DNA from: JAXGQD01 sp964401615
Lineage (GTDB): Bacteria; Bacillota; Clostridia; Saccharofermentanales; Fastidiosipilaceae
Assembly (NCBI GenBank): GCA_964401615.1
Contig: CAYNZF010000006.1
Coordinates: forward strand, 1 to 41,948
Length of the DNA: 41,948 nt
Direction: 5' to 3'
Of this stretch, positions 1 through 9,800 are shown in pieces. The notes under the pieces were generated by a model that worked only from the letters and a program-made list of their open reading frames with translations, was not told the origin of the DNA and made no database searches. How positions within the stretch are numbered: the stretch's first letter is position 1; each line of letters starts with the position of its first letter. The translations under genes were made by a program, and so were the position numbers.

Positions 1-536
1 GATTTGACAAAAAGGCCCGGCATTTCATTTTGACTCTGATTGAGTGTTTCACATACTTCCGGCAAAAGTGAGCGGTATGCCCCCTGCGCATCGGGCGATT
101 CGTCGCCCAAGATTTGATAAAACAAATTTGTCGCTCTCGCACCAAACTTCACAACCGCTTGCGGGTACCTGCGCAGCTGATTTTCCAGCGCCTGCGAGCC
201 GTGATGGGGTGTCGATAAAGTGATGAGGCTGGCGACTTGCGCAGCGACTTGCTTATCCAGCAAAGCGACCCGACAATCCAGGCCACCCTTGGAATGAGCG
301 AGTAAATTGACCTTTTCAGCCCCGCTCTCCTGACAAACCGCCGCAATGCGTTTCTTGATCTGCTCAGCGTTGCCGACCACCGAACCAAAGGCGTCCTGAC
401 CGGCCAAAAAAACCCTCACTCCGCGCGCTTCAAGGAAGTTCGGGATACCGGCCCAGTATTTGAGCCAACGTCCGTCGTCCCGCATGCCGAGTCCGTGCAC
501 TAGAAGGATGGGGTATTTGAGAAGATGCTGCTCCAT
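1..536 (-). CDS. Lipase/esterase-like alpha/beta hydrolase, 3' end cut by window edge
   Basis: The minus strand reads openly from 536 to the window edge, so the C-terminus is missing. The protein begins MEQHLLKYPILLVHGLG, where VHGLG is the oxyanion-side motif of lipases. LLAHSKGG around residue 82 supplies the nucleophile Ser in an A-H-S-x-G elbow, and LITLSTPHHGS follows as in bacterial triacylglycerol lipases. The expected Asp and the catalytic His lie at or beyond the edge. A longer start at 578 exists, but a TG-extended -10 at 582-590 would put transcription start near 575, and a GAGG site precedes the ATG at 536, so 536 is preferred. No signal peptide is visible. The fold is confident from motifs; the substrate is unknown. 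It is divergent from the NERD-protein gene. Confidence 0.75.
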   Translation of the reverse strand, partial: MEQHLLKYPILLVHGLGMRDDGRWLKYWAGIPNFLEARGVRVFLAGQDAFGSVVGNAEQIKKRIAAVCQESGAEKVNLLAHSKGGLDCRVALLDKQVAAQVASLITLSTPHHGSQALENQLRRYPQAVVKFGARATNLFYQILGDESPDAQGAYRSLLPEVCETLNQSQNEMPGLFVK

Positions 537-581
537 TTGGGCCTCGCTCGTGTTTTCGGCTAAGTTATGATCCACCATTAA

Positions 582-590
582 ACTGTAGCA
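582..590 (-). promoter_or_regulatory. Candidate extended -10 promoter of the lipase-like gene
   Basis: On the minus strand the sequence is TGCTACAGT, a TG-extended -10 with four of six consensus bases. No convincing -35 is seen. It matches the extended -10 style of other promoters in the window. Confidence 0.35.
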
Positions 591-635
591 CGAATGTTCT
601 AATACGCAATATTTTTCCGTGCCGGCCCGGTTCTA

Positions 636-644
636 TGATAAAAT
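636..644 (+). promoter_or_regulatory. Candidate extended -10 promoter of the NERD-domain gene
   Basis: TGATAAAAT is a TG-extended -10. Transcription would start near 651, downstream of the GTG at 648, which matters for choosing the start codon of the next gene. Confidence 0.45.
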
Positions 645-674
645 ATAGTGAAAAATTCAGGGAGGACAAGGGCG

Positions 675-1835
675 ATTTTCGAAAACCTATTGGGACAAAT
701 CGAGCCATTTTGGCCGCAGCTCGCCTGGGCGCTTGGTTTTTTGGCCTTGCTGATTCTGGTGCGGGTCGTCTATTTGCTTTTTCTCCTGCCTACGACCAAA
801 TACAAGTTTTTACTTGAGTATGAAGACTCACGCCTGTTCACACCTTTTGTGGCAGCGGAGCTGTATTGTCGTGATTATCCGCATTTGCCCTGGGATAAAC
901 TCGGCCGGCTGCTGATTTTTTTCATACTTGGTTCAGGAAGCTTGGTCTCCGGTGGGCTGATCATCATCAAGCTGCTGCACTTTTATGACCTCTTGCCCTT
1001 CGGGCACTCACTGGTCTTACCATTTGAAATTATTGTGCCCGCCTGTTTCCTGTTTTCGCTCCTGCTGCTGATTGCCTCCGAACTCACCGCGACCAAACTG
1101 CGGCATTACTACAGAAACACTTCTTTTTTTCACCAGAGCGCCATCACTGAAGAGGAGCTGCGAGGTCAAGACGGTTTGGCGAAGGGTATGCGGGGTGAAT
1201 ATTACGCCTGGCGCCTTTTTCAGGTTTTACCACAGCCCAGATACATTTTGATCAGCCCGATCGTGCCCAAACCCAATGGGTCTTTTGCCGAAATAGATTT
1301 GGTGGTGCTCAGCCGCAAAGGGATCTTCTGCGTAGAAGCGAAGAATCGCGAGGGGGTGTTCCTGAGCGGACACCATACTGACCTGAGGGGGCGCTGGCGC
1401 TACGTACAGGCGGCCAACGAGCATCAAAAGGCGCGTGTGTCTGACATCGAAAGTCCTCTGGTACAAAACCAGCACCATGTCTGGACTCTGGCGAATTTCT
1501 GGAAAATTGACACCAAGTACATTTTCAACGTGCTTTGTTTCGGGAAGCAAGCTGATTTGAAACACGCCATGCTGGGTCAGGCGCACAAACTGAGCGGCAA
1601 GGGGAGTTTGCTCTATTACGGGCAGCGCTTCAAGCTTTACCAGCAGGTCAGCAAGCTGCCGGATATTCTGGGTGAAAGTCTGATCGAACGCTTGTACAAG
1701 GAGCTGTCCAAGACCTGTCAAATGAGTCGTGTTCGCCGTGAAGCGATGCTGGATGAGCGCCAGAGCGAATGGAAAAAACGCCGTTTTCAAAGCAGCCGCC
1801 GTCAATCTTCGCAGCGTGGCAAAAAACGCTGGTAA
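675..1835 (+). CDS. Membrane-anchored NERD-domain protein (nuclease-related)
   Basis: The protein has an N-terminal hydrophobic segment (LAWALGFLALLILVRVVYLLFLL) and two more membrane segments near residues 75-95 and 110-135. A cytoplasmic NERD domain follows: KGMRGEYYAWRLF, then AEIDLVVLSRKGIFCVEAKN, which holds the E-x-D...E-x-K core of restriction-endonuclease-like folds. The C-terminus is strongly basic. NERD proteins are often proposed to process nucleic acids, but this role is inferred. The frame opens at a GTG (648) with no ribosome site and probably upstream of the transcription start. A strong GGGAGG at 660-665 lies nine bases before an ATT codon at 675, so I place the start there. 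The first residues would be MFENLLGQIEPFWPQLAW. The alternative start is GTG 648. Confidence 0.75.
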   Translation: MFENLLGQIEPFWPQLAWALGFLALLILVRVVYLLFLLPTTKYKFLLEYEDSRLFTPFVAAELYCRDYPHLPWDKLGRLLIFFILGSGSLVSGGLIIIKLLHFYDLLPFGHSLVLPFEIIVPACFLFSLLLLIASELTATKLRHYYRNTSFFHQSAITEEELRGQDGLAKGMRGEYYAWRLFQVLPQPRYILISPIVPKPNGSFAEIDLVVLSRKGIFCVEAKNREGVFLSGHHTDLRGRWRYVQAANEHQKARVSDIESPLVQNQHHVWTLANFWKIDTKYIFNVLCFGKQADLKHAMLGQAHKLSGKGSLLYYGQRFKLYQQVSKLPDILGESLIERLYKELSKTCQMSRVRREAMLDERQSEWKKRRFQSSRRQSSQRGKKRW

Positions 1836-1874
1836 GTTTCGCGGAATATTTTTCGTGCCCCTTTGCGAAATTCC

Positions 1875-1908
1875 AGGGAATTTAGTGCATAAATTCCCTA
1901 ATATTTCT
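1875..1908 (+). terminator. Perfect 10-bp hairpin after the NERD gene
   Basis: AGGGAATTTA (1875-1884) pairs perfectly with TAAATTCCCT (1890-1899) across a 5-base loop. On the plus strand the tail AATATTTCTT is only moderately T-rich. It lies between convergent genes (ends at 1835 and 1956) and may serve either or both. Confidence 0.5.
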
Positions 1909-1955
1909 TAAAGCGATATAATCATCAGCCTGATTTCCGTAACAGGTGCCGCCAC

Positions 1956-2630
1956 TCAGGAGGCCGCTTGAACGAAGGCCAGGGCCCATTGCAGGTCGAT
2001 GAGCTGCCAGTTTTGATCTGCGCCCAGCCGCCCGGAGATGAGCTGCACGGCGTTGTCATATGCTTCACGACTCGTTTCGAAACTGTTCCAGCCACTCTCA
2101 TCTTCCAGCACTTGAAAGAAAAGGCTGTCCTCTTCAGCGGCGATGAAGTATATCTCACTGAGATTTTTTCCCTCAGCCTCCATAAGTCTGGTGCGCATAG
2201 CCAATTTGACCAGCTCCATCAAGCGATCATCTAGCCCGGCCGCCTGCAGATGAATTTTTTCAAGCAGGTCATTATATTGTGTGCACAGCCGCAGGCGGTA
2301 ATGATCCGCTTCTTTTTCCGGCAAGGCCAAAAGTTCGGCAGCGTTTGGCAAAACCATCGTCTCCAGCCGCTCCCGCTCATTTTCCAGTAATTCTTTATAT
2401 TCAGGGCAATAGTAAAAAACCTGCCCGGCCTCACTGTCCACATACAAAAACGGTTCGGCCATGATGACCGTTTCTCCGCAATTTGAACACGCAAATGTCT
2501 GCAGGTCTTTTTTTAGAATTCGCTCTTTTAAATCAGGGTCTTCCTGAACATGTACCCGGTCCCACATCACCACATGCTCTTCACTCGCGCAATGTGGGCA
2601 GAGGACGTAGTCTTTATGGAATTTTGTCAT
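1956..2630 (-). CDS. CpXC-domain protein
   Basis: This 224-residue protein starts MTKFHKDYVLCPHC and carries CPHC near residue 11 and CSNCG near residue 48, a paired zinc-ribbon layout typical of the CpXC domain (PF14353 by recollection). The rest is acidic and probably helical, with no membrane segment. The start ATG overlaps the stop codon of the upstream gene by one base (TAATG), so translation is probably coupled. No separate Shine-Dalgarno site is evident. Function is unknown for this family; zinc binding is inferred from the cysteines. Confidence 0.75.
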   Translation of the reverse strand: MTKFHKDYVLCPHCASEEHVVMWDRVHVQEDPDLKERILKKDLQTFACSNCGETVIMAEPFLYVDSEAGQVFYYCPEYKELLENERERLETMVLPNAAELLALPEKEADHYRLRLCTQYNDLLEKIHLQAAGLDDRLMELVKLAMRTRLMEAEGKNLSEIYFIAAEEDSLFFQVLEDESGWNSFETSREAYDNAVQLISGRLGADQNWQLIDLQWALAFVQAAS

Positions 2631-3184
2631 TATTTCGCTTTCGCCTTCGCCTTCGCCTTCAATTTCTCTTTTTGAATGGCGCGATCAGCTCGTCTTTTTT
2701 GGCTCGCCTTGTACGCCGCTCCGACTTTGACCGCAGTTCTCACCGCACTGGCCAACGTGTCCGCTTGTTCAAGAGGTTTCTTGACAAGGCCGACCACCGA
2801 ACCCAGTGTATCCGTTACATTGGAAACCAGGCCGCCCACGGAATTTACGACACCAGTGACTGAACCGGTCACGGTGGAGACGTCTCCAAGCAGGGAGGGA
2901 ACAGAATCCGCCGCGGCATCAGTCATGTCCACCACGTTACCGGTGATGATATTGACATCGTCCATGATGGAAGGGAGTTTCTTAACGGTCTCATCGATGT
3001 TGGGCGAGAGGCTGCTGACCAGCTTGCTCAGCTCTTTTACCGTACCGGCCAGCCTGAAAAGAAACACCGCCAAAGCGATGAGCGCAGTGGCACCGGCCAG
3101 GGCCAGGAGCAAATTCAGTAAATCACCCAGGTTAATGCTCACCTGAGTCAAGACAACAGGCATGTTCGTCATTGTTCCTTGCAT
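2630..3184 (-). CDS. DUF948-like membrane-anchored protein
   Basis: A 184-residue protein with one N-terminal membrane segment (LLNLLLALAGATALIALAVFLF), a long amphipathic region of repeated V/T/D-rich heptads, and a basic tail ending AKAKAKAK encoded by a short TTCGCC-type tandem repeat (about 2633-2656). The layout resembles DUF948 proteins, often found beside YtxH in Firmicutes, as here. The role is unknown; a surface or stress-related scaffold is a guess. The start at 3184 has AGGGAG seven bases upstream. It is followed, with a one-base overlap, by the CpXC gene. Confidence 0.7.
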   Translation of the reverse strand: MQGTMTNMPVVLTQVSINLGDLLNLLLALAGATALIALAVFLFRLAGTVKELSKLVSSLSPNIDETVKKLPSIMDDVNIITGNVVDMTDAAADSVPSLLGDVSTVTGSVTGVVNSVGGLVSNVTDTLGSVVGLVKKPLEQADTLASAVRTAVKVGAAYKASQKRRADRAIQKEKLKAKAKAKAK

Positions 3185-3277
3185 AACAAGTCTCCCTCTA
3201 ATAGTACAGGAGCCTTGCTCTACCCATCGAGTATTGCAAAGCTCGTTGAAACGCTAAGTTCGATTGCGGATCAAGCC

Positions 3278-3724
3278 TTAAGCTTCTGAACCTTCCACAG
3301 CCTCAACAGCCTCTGCAATCTCTTCTGTCAGAACGTCTTCAGCCATGCCCGCTGCTTCACGAACTTTTCTGCGTGCGTCACGTGCTGCGGCTCTGGCTTG
3401 TTTCGCGGCGTCATCGACCACGTCTTCCAGGCTCTCATCTTTTTTAATCAAACGATTTACGCCCCCTTCGACCTTACCATAGAGGTCAGTGGCCGTTTCT
3501 TTCAGTTTCTTCCCGGTTTCGACGGATTTTTCCTTAACCACGTCCGCGCTTTTTACAGCGAATTCCGCGATGTCTTGACGGGTCTCCTCACCTGATTGAG
3601 GAGCGAGTAAAATTGCTGCGACGGCACCGGCAGCTAAACCCAGTAAAGTCGCCACGTAGACCTGTTGATGACGTGTTCTTCTGTTTTGACCTGTAAATGC
3701 ACCAATGACTTCTTCAATAAACAT
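3278..3724 (-). CDS. YtxH-family protein
   Basis: 148 residues. A single membrane segment near residues 22-40 contains the family pattern LGLAAGAVAAILLAPQSGEETR. A long amphipathic, probably coiled, Lys/Ala/Glu-rich region follows, with an acidic C-terminus. YtxH proteins are general-stress-associated in Bacillus; the molecular role is unknown. A longer frame begins at 3757, but AGAGGAGG lies just before the ATG at 3724, so that start is chosen. It lies upstream of the DUF948-like and CpXC genes, about 93 bases apart, and the three probably form one unit. Confidence 0.8.
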   Translation of the reverse strand: MFIEEVIGAFTGQNRRTRHQQVYVATLLGLAAGAVAAILLAPQSGEETRQDIAEFAVKSADVVKEKSVETGKKLKETATDLYGKVEGGVNRLIKKDESLEDVVDDAAKQARAAARDARRKVREAAGMAEDVLTEEIAEAVEAVEGSEA

Positions 3725-3802
3725 ATTATTTCCTCCTCTTGATCGATTCACCGGCAAAAATAGCTTTGCACACAGTCAATCTTTGAATTTTCCAGTAACA
3801 AA

Positions 3803-3811
3803 ATTGTAACA
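3803..3811 (-). promoter_or_regulatory. Candidate extended -10 promoter of the ytxH unit
   Basis: The minus strand reads TGTTACAAT, a TG-extended -10 with five of six consensus bases. The start site would be near 3796, giving a leader of about 72 bases. No good -35 is seen. Confidence 0.45.
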
Positions 3812-3944
3812 CATTGGTACCCTGTAAGCATCATTTTTTCAGCAGGTCTTACAAAAATCGTGTTTCGTTTGGAGTTGGATAGTACTCGAAGTATTTTTGC
3901 GTTTAACGTATTATATGAAATAACAATTGCATTAGGAGTTGAAA

Positions 3945-5297
3945 ATGGAAATAGTCATTTGTGGTGGTGGTAAAGTAGGCGAGGCTCTTTGCCGGGACTT
4001 GAGCAAAGAAGACCACAACATCATTTTGATCGAGAAATCAGAACGGCGTCTGCAACAGCTGATCAACAACATCGACATAACCGGGATATCCGGTAATGCC
4101 GCACTTTTCGATGTGCAGATGGAGGCTGAGGTCAAGAACTGCGGCATTTTTATCGCAGTCACCCCTGATGATGAAACCAATATCATTGCAGCCATCACGG
4201 CGCGGAAAATTGGTGCCCGGTACATTGTGGCGCGGGTGCGCACTCCGGAGTACTCGAAGCAGCTGGACTTTCTGCGTGAGGCCATGGGTATCAATATGAT
4301 GATCAACCCTGAGCTTGAGGCCGCGAAAGAAATCGGGCGCATGATGCAGTTTCCCAACGCCCTCAGTGTGGAGCCTTTTCATCACGGACGCGTCAGTCTG
4401 GTCAAAGTCATGTTGAAAAACGATTCACCCATCATCAACAAGAGTTTGAGGGAGATCGGGCGCAATTACGGTGATGTTTTGATTTGCATCGTGGAGCGTG
4501 AAGAGGCCGTCAGTATTCCGGACGGTAATTTTATCCTGCGTGCCGGTGACCAGCTCTACCTCAGTGGCGATCCTGAAGAAGTGCAGATATTTTGTAACGG
4601 CGGAAAAACGAAAGCCGCTCGTTTGAGTACTGCTTTGGTGGTGGGCGGCGGCCGTTTGACGCGATACCTTTTGCCGATATTGGAACGCTTGCACGTGCGC
4701 AGTCGGGTCATCGAAACCAAGGACAACGTCTGCGAACTGCTGGCGACCGAATTTCCCCACGTTGAAGTGATCTGCGGGGATGGAACCAATCAGGCTTTCT
4801 TGAAAGAAGAGCGTGTCCAGAATTTTGATGTGGTGGTTTCACTGACGGGGATCGATGAAGAAAATATTCTGCTTTCCATTTACGCCGCGAGGCAAGGTGT
4901 GCTGAAGACCATCACCAAGGTCAATCGTACGGATTTGCTGAAGGTCTTGGAAGATGTGGGTCTACAAGCCGTGGTAACGCCGCATCGTGTGATCGCGGAT
5001 CACATCATCCGTTTGGTCCGCTCCATCGACAATTCACAGGGCTCAAATGTGGAAGCGTTTTATAAACTTGCTGACGGACGGGCTGAAGCGCTGCAGTTTA
5101 AAGTTCACGAAGGAAGTCCGGTCTGCAATATCAAGCTCTCTGATTTGAAAACGAAACCCGGCCTTCTGATTACCTGCATCATCCGTAACCAAGTGGCCAT
5201 CTATCCCGGTGGACAGGATGTGATCAAGGCCGGTGATGATGTGGTGCTTGTGACCACGCAGCCCAATTTCCAGGATGTGAGTGACATTCTGGCCTGA
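3945..5297 (+). CDS. trkA: Trk potassium uptake regulator TrkA
   Basis: 450 residues, the usual size for TrkA with two RCK modules. The first Rossmann fold opens MEIVICGGGKVGEAL, the NAD(H)-binding glycine motif, and the second has ALVVGGGRLTRYLL near residue 230. Each is followed by a TrkA-C type domain (DSPIINKSLREIG... and EGSPVCNIKLSDL...). It binds nucleotide and gates the TrkH channel at the inner face of the membrane. AGGAG six bases upstream fixes the start at 3945 rather than the TTG at 3939. trkH follows 56 bases later with its own candidate promoter. Confidence 0.95.
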   Translation: MEIVICGGGKVGEALCRDLSKEDHNIILIEKSERRLQQLINNIDITGISGNAALFDVQMEAEVKNCGIFIAVTPDDETNIIAAITARKIGARYIVARVRTPEYSKQLDFLREAMGINMMINPELEAAKEIGRMMQFPNALSVEPFHHGRVSLVKVMLKNDSPIINKSLREIGRNYGDVLICIVEREEAVSIPDGNFILRAGDQLYLSGDPEEVQIFCNGGKTKAARLSTALVVGGGRLTRYLLPILERLHVRSRVIETKDNVCELLATEFPHVEVICGDGTNQAFLKEERVQNFDVVVSLTGIDEENILLSIYAARQGVLKTITKVNRTDLLKVLEDVGLQAVVTPHRVIADHIIRLVRSIDNSQGSNVEAFYKLADGRAEALQFKVHEGSPVCNIKLSDLKTKPGLLITCIIRNQVAIYPGGQDVIKAGDDVVLVTTQPNFQDVSDILA

Positions 5298-5311
5298 AAG
5301 CCGGGAGCTCG

Positions 5312-5320
5312 TGTTACAAT
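5312..5320 (+). promoter_or_regulatory. Candidate extended -10 promoter before trkH
   Basis: TGTTACAAT lies in the trkA-trkH gap, with a predicted start near 5327. It could let trkH be transcribed apart from trkA. No -35 is recognised. Confidence 0.4.
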
Positions 5321-5353
5321 GGCTGAATATTTCAAGGAAATAGGGTAAAAATT

Positions 5354-6802
5354 ATGAATCGTCAAATGGTTCGTTTCGTGGTGGGGCGCATCATGTGCAT
5401 CGTCGCGGTGCTCATGATTCCTTCTGTCATCGTCGCCCTCGTTTATAACGAAGGGTGGGCCGGTGTTTGGCCTTTTTTGTTCAGTATGTCCGTCAGTTTC
5501 ATACCGGGTGTTTTGATGTCCATAAAAAGACCTGCACGCGACGAGTATTTCATGCGCGAAGGCTTTGTCGTCGTGGCTTCGTCATGGCTCTTGTTGACCT
5601 TTTTCGGTGCCCTGCCCTTTTTGTTGAGCGGCAGCATTCCCAATATGGTGGACGCGCTTTTTGAAGCGGCTTCCGGCTTTACGACGACCGGCTCAAGTAT
5701 CCTGACAAATGTGGAGAGCCTCCCGCATTCGCTGCTTTTTTGGCGTTCTTTCACCCATTTGGTCGGCGGTATGGGCATTCTGGTTTTCGCCTTGGCTGTT
5801 TTGCCAAAGATTGACTCCGACGATGTTTTTATTATGAAAGCGGAAGTACCGGGTCCAATTTTTGGAAAGATCCGCTCCCGTGTGCGCAGTTCCGCGCGTA
5901 TTCTTTACCTCATTTACCTGTCGATGACGATGGGGCTGATCCTTCTTCTGTTCGCGGGGGGGATGCCTTTTTTCGATTCGATGATCAACGCATTCGGAGC
6001 CGCCGGTACGGGAGGCTTCTCGATCAAGAATACATCCATAGCCTATTACCAAAGCGCTTACGCGGAATATGTCCTTGCTGTGGGCATGATTTTGTTCGGC
6101 ATCAACTTCAACTTGTATTATGCGCTGCTCATCGGTCACATCAAGGATTTTTTCAAAAGCGAAGAATTGCGTTGGTATCTTGGCATTATCACCGGGGCCA
6201 TCGTGCTCATTTTCATAAACACTACCCAGCACTACGACTCTCTGTTCCGACAATTTCGCGACATTTTTTTCACGGTCAGTGCAATCATCACCACTACGGG
6301 TTTTTCAACCTATAACTACGATGACTGGCCCATGTTTTCACATGTGGTTTTATTGGCTTTGATGTTCATAGGAGCCATGGCCGGTTCGACAGCCGGAGGC
6401 TTGAAAATCAGCCGTATCGCCATCTACGTTAAATCGACTTACCAGGAGATCCGCCGCAATCTCAGCCCCAACCGCCGCCTGGCGCTGCGTTTTGAAGGGA
6501 AGAAGATCAGCAGCGATGTCTTGAGTCAGGTCAGCTTCTACCTCACGACCTATGTGGGTGTTTTTGCCATTTTATTGCTCATCGTCTCGATCAACGCACC
6601 GAATTTTGTGTCTGCCTTTTCTGCAGTAGCAGCGACCTTCAACAACATAGGACCCGGTCTCGACGTGGTCGGTCCCGCCGGCAATTTCGCCGCGCTCAGC
6701 AATCTTTCTAAAATCGCCCTCACGATCGGCATGATCATGGGACGCCTCGAAATATTTCCCCTCATCGTTTTATTCGCTCCGAGCACCTGGAGAAAAACCT
6801 GA
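5354..6802 (+). CDS. trkH: Trk/Ktr potassium channel subunit TrkH
   Basis: 482 residues, as usual for TrkH, with about ten membrane helices arranged as four M1-P-M2 repeats. The four selectivity-filter segments are visible in order: TTTGSS (about 110), GTGGFS (about 220), TTTGFS (about 313) and NNIGPG (about 428), each with the filter glycine. It conducts K+ (with Na+ or H+ coupling in some relatives) and is gated by TrkA, whose gene lies just upstream. The ATG at 5354 follows AGGG eight bases upstream. The protein ends shortly after MGRLEIFPLIVLF, the standard TrkH ending. Confidence 0.95.
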   Translation: MNRQMVRFVVGRIMCIVAVLMIPSVIVALVYNEGWAGVWPFLFSMSVSFIPGVLMSIKRPARDEYFMREGFVVVASSWLLLTFFGALPFLLSGSIPNMVDALFEAASGFTTTGSSILTNVESLPHSLLFWRSFTHLVGGMGILVFALAVLPKIDSDDVFIMKAEVPGPIFGKIRSRVRSSARILYLIYLSMTMGLILLLFAGGMPFFDSMINAFGAAGTGGFSIKNTSIAYYQSAYAEYVLAVGMILFGINFNLYYALLIGHIKDFFKSEELRWYLGIITGAIVLIFINTTQHYDSLFRQFRDIFFTVSAIITTTGFSTYNYDDWPMFSHVVLLALMFIGAMAGSTAGGLKISRIAIYVKSTYQEIRRNLSPNRRLALRFEGKKISSDVLSQVSFYLTTYVGVFAILLLIVSINAPNFVSAFSAVAATFNNIGPGLDVVGPAGNFAALSNLSKIALTIGMIMGRLEIFPLIVLFAPSTWRKT

Positions 6803-6853
6803 CAATTTTCATTGTAAAAGACACTAGAGATAACTGCTCTTGGCCGGCCTTCA

Positions 6854-6862
6854 TGTTATAAT
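6854..6862 (+). promoter_or_regulatory. Extended -10 promoter of the SNF2 helicase gene
   Basis: TGTTATAAT is a perfect -10 hexamer with TG extension. The predicted start near 6869 gives a 14-base leader that contains the GGAGG ribosome site. No -35 match is seen. Confidence 0.55.
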
Positions 6863-6882
6863 GACCGTTTACGGAGGCAAGC

Positions 6883-9800
6883 ATGCAGATAAATCTCACA
6901 CTCAGCGAAATCCAGAATTTAGCGACCAACGGTAAAATTTACGCACGTGGAAAAGCCTTATCACAGAGCACCAACATTCGTGATCTGTATTACCTCAGCC
7001 AAACGCACGCGCTTATCGCTAAAGTACAAAGCTCCAATTCCGATATCCTTTACACGGTTCAAATTCAACTCAGCCAGCGAGACCGTCCCAAACGGATTTC
7101 CTGCACTTGCGCAGCGGCCCGTCAATACTTGGGTTGCTGTAAACACATGGTCGCGGTGTTGATACGTGCCATGAACCATAAGCTGGAAGATCTGCCCCTC
7201 TGGACCGGTGACTTGCCGGAGTCGTTAGACAATTTTTCCCAAAACCGCAAACCCTATTTTGAAAAATCAGCGAGTGACGCTCAGCCCGTCGCAGAGGCCC
7301 TGCCCCCCCCTCCCGCTCGTCTCGTGCGTCAGCCTGAATCAAGCCTTACTGCACAGGACAACAAGGTCCGCCAGGCAGAAATCGAACAAAACACGACGAC
7401 TTCGAGCAGCACCGACCCCTTCAGTAACGCCGAACAGGCTGCGACGCAGAGACTAATGCAGCTGCGCGCGGTTCAAGCCAGAGACCTTACTGAAAGTCTT
7501 GAGCTGCAGAGCTCGGAGGCTATTCTTTATTTTGAATTGCATCTGCAGCTGCCCCGCCTCACTTCAGAAACCGCTCTGCTCAATGCCCAAATTCGCGTGG
7601 AGCGCGGTTCTTCCGTCAAACACTATAAAATCAAACAAATGGAAGAGTTTTTACATTGTTTTGCCACAGGGCAACACTATTTTTTTGGTCAGTCACTCGA
7701 TTTTGATCCCAAAGTACAACACTTTGACGTGGTCGGTGAGCGCTTGCTCAGCTGGTTGCTGCGCTTGTGGAATTGGTCTGTCGAACGTCAGCCTTATGAG
7801 TATCTGGCACGGAACAGCTTTTTCAACGCCGGCAGTGTTTCCTTGAATCCACAGCGCCTTTGGGACTTCTTTTCAGCTTTTTCCGAGGATTTCGAAGACT
7901 TGTCCCTTCAGGTTTCCTGGGGCCAAAATGACCCTCCTGTCCGGGCCGAAATATTCGATCACTTCCCTCCCCTGCAATTTTTGTGGGCGAAATCACCCCA
8001 TCGAGACTATGATCTGGTCAGTTTGACGCTCTCCAAGTCCGGTGGTGAGAAAGTGCACGTTTACAGTCCGCAAGCCTTAAAAGCCAAGGAGGACACAAGC
8101 GATCTGCGCCTGCTCACCCGCGACGCCGCCTTGCTCTTGTATGATAAAAAAATCTACCGTCTGGCATCCGACAATGCTGAAACGGCGACCGCCCGCCTGC
8201 TGCTGGTCCAGCTCGCCCTGAGCGATGGCCAGCGCCTTGATTTTTCGCCCAAACATGCCGGTGAATTTCTCACGCGTGTTTATCCGGCACTGACGAAAGA
8301 TAAGCTCCTGACGCTGGCACCCGAGCAAGCCGAAAGTTTGCTTTGTGAGGATCTGAAGGCCTATTTATGGCTCGATCAGGAAGGCAAAGGGATCCGTGCT
8401 CAGCTTGGTTTTGCCTATGGTAATTATTTATTCAACCCCCATCCCTCTGCTGAAAACATCTGTATCGAGGCGACCGACGGGCCCAACAGCATGAGTGGCG
8501 AATCCGTGCTGGAAGTCGGAACAAGTATCACGGCTCCAATTATTATCCGGGACCATAAAAAAGAAGCGCGCTGCCTCGGTTTAATAAAGCAGTACAACTT
8601 TCTGACACAAGCCATACAAAAAAAATCGCGCAGCACCCTATTGGATCGTGTGGACAGCAGCCACGGCAATCAAGTTTCTGCCAAGGGCCGTTCTGCTTAT
8701 TATCTCTTCGGTGAAGCCGCTTTGATGAATTTCTTGGCTGAAGGCCTGGCCGCCTTTCAGGAAGTGCCGGTCGAATTGTATTTAAGTCGACGCTTCAAAC
8801 AACTCATGCTGAAGCCGCTCGCTGCTTTTACGGGAAGATTGCGGCTGGAACAAGGCTCAAATCTCCTGCGCGTAGAGCTTAAGGACTGGCCCTACTCAAA
8901 TGATGATATGCGTCAGATTTTGGCGGCATATCGTGAAAAGCGCAATTATGCCAGATTAAAAGACGGCAGCTTCGTCAAGTGGTCGGGCGCTGAGGCAGCA
9001 GAAGCCGCAGGCGAGCCCGACGCGACGGCAGCGGGCTTGTCCCTGCTTGACACCTTCGATTTGTGGGGAGCCAAACTTGATGGCGATGAACTGGTTTTGC
9101 CTGCTTACAGAGCGGTACCTTTAGCGAAACTGTTGCAAGGCCCAAGCGATGCTTCAGGGTCCTCCTATTCAGGTTTCGGGGCCGTTTTAAATACCGACGA
9201 AAGCAGCGGAGATTTGACTGCAATGCTGCAGGATTTGAGCGAACCCGGCCGGCTTTCGTTTGATGTGCCCGAGCAGTTGAATAAAACCTTACGCAATTAC
9301 CAGAAAGCCGGTTTCAAGTGGCTGTGCATGCTTGATTATTATGGTTTCGGCGGCATATTGGCCGACGATATGGGTTTGGGGAAAACCCTTCAAACGCTGA
9401 CCTACATCGCACACCTGCGAAAGACCCGCCCTGAGCCGGTCCTGGTCGCCGCCCCGACCTCCCTGATCTATAACTGGCTGGCAGAAGCAGATAAATTTCT
9501 GCCCGGCATGAAAGTCCTGCTTCTGGAAGGCAATAAAAAAACGCGTCTCGCTCAAATCAGCACGATCTCTGAAGCAGAGCTGGTGGTGTGTTCCTACGCG
9601 GTTTTGCGTCAGGATATCAAAGAACTGCGAACGAATGCTTTTTCCGCCTTTTTCATCGATGAAGCTCAATTTATCAAAAATCCCCTCACTCAAACGGCGC
9701 GCGCGGTTAAAAAAATCAATGCTCAGCGGCATTTTGCCCTTACGGGTACACCGATCGAAAACGGACTTTCGGAGCTTTGGTCCATCTTCGATTTTTTGAT

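Noticed and set aside
1227..1805. 192-residue frame on the minus strand under the NERD gene
   Set aside because: The plus-strand NERD and membrane motifs are clear; the opposite frame has no recognisable pattern.
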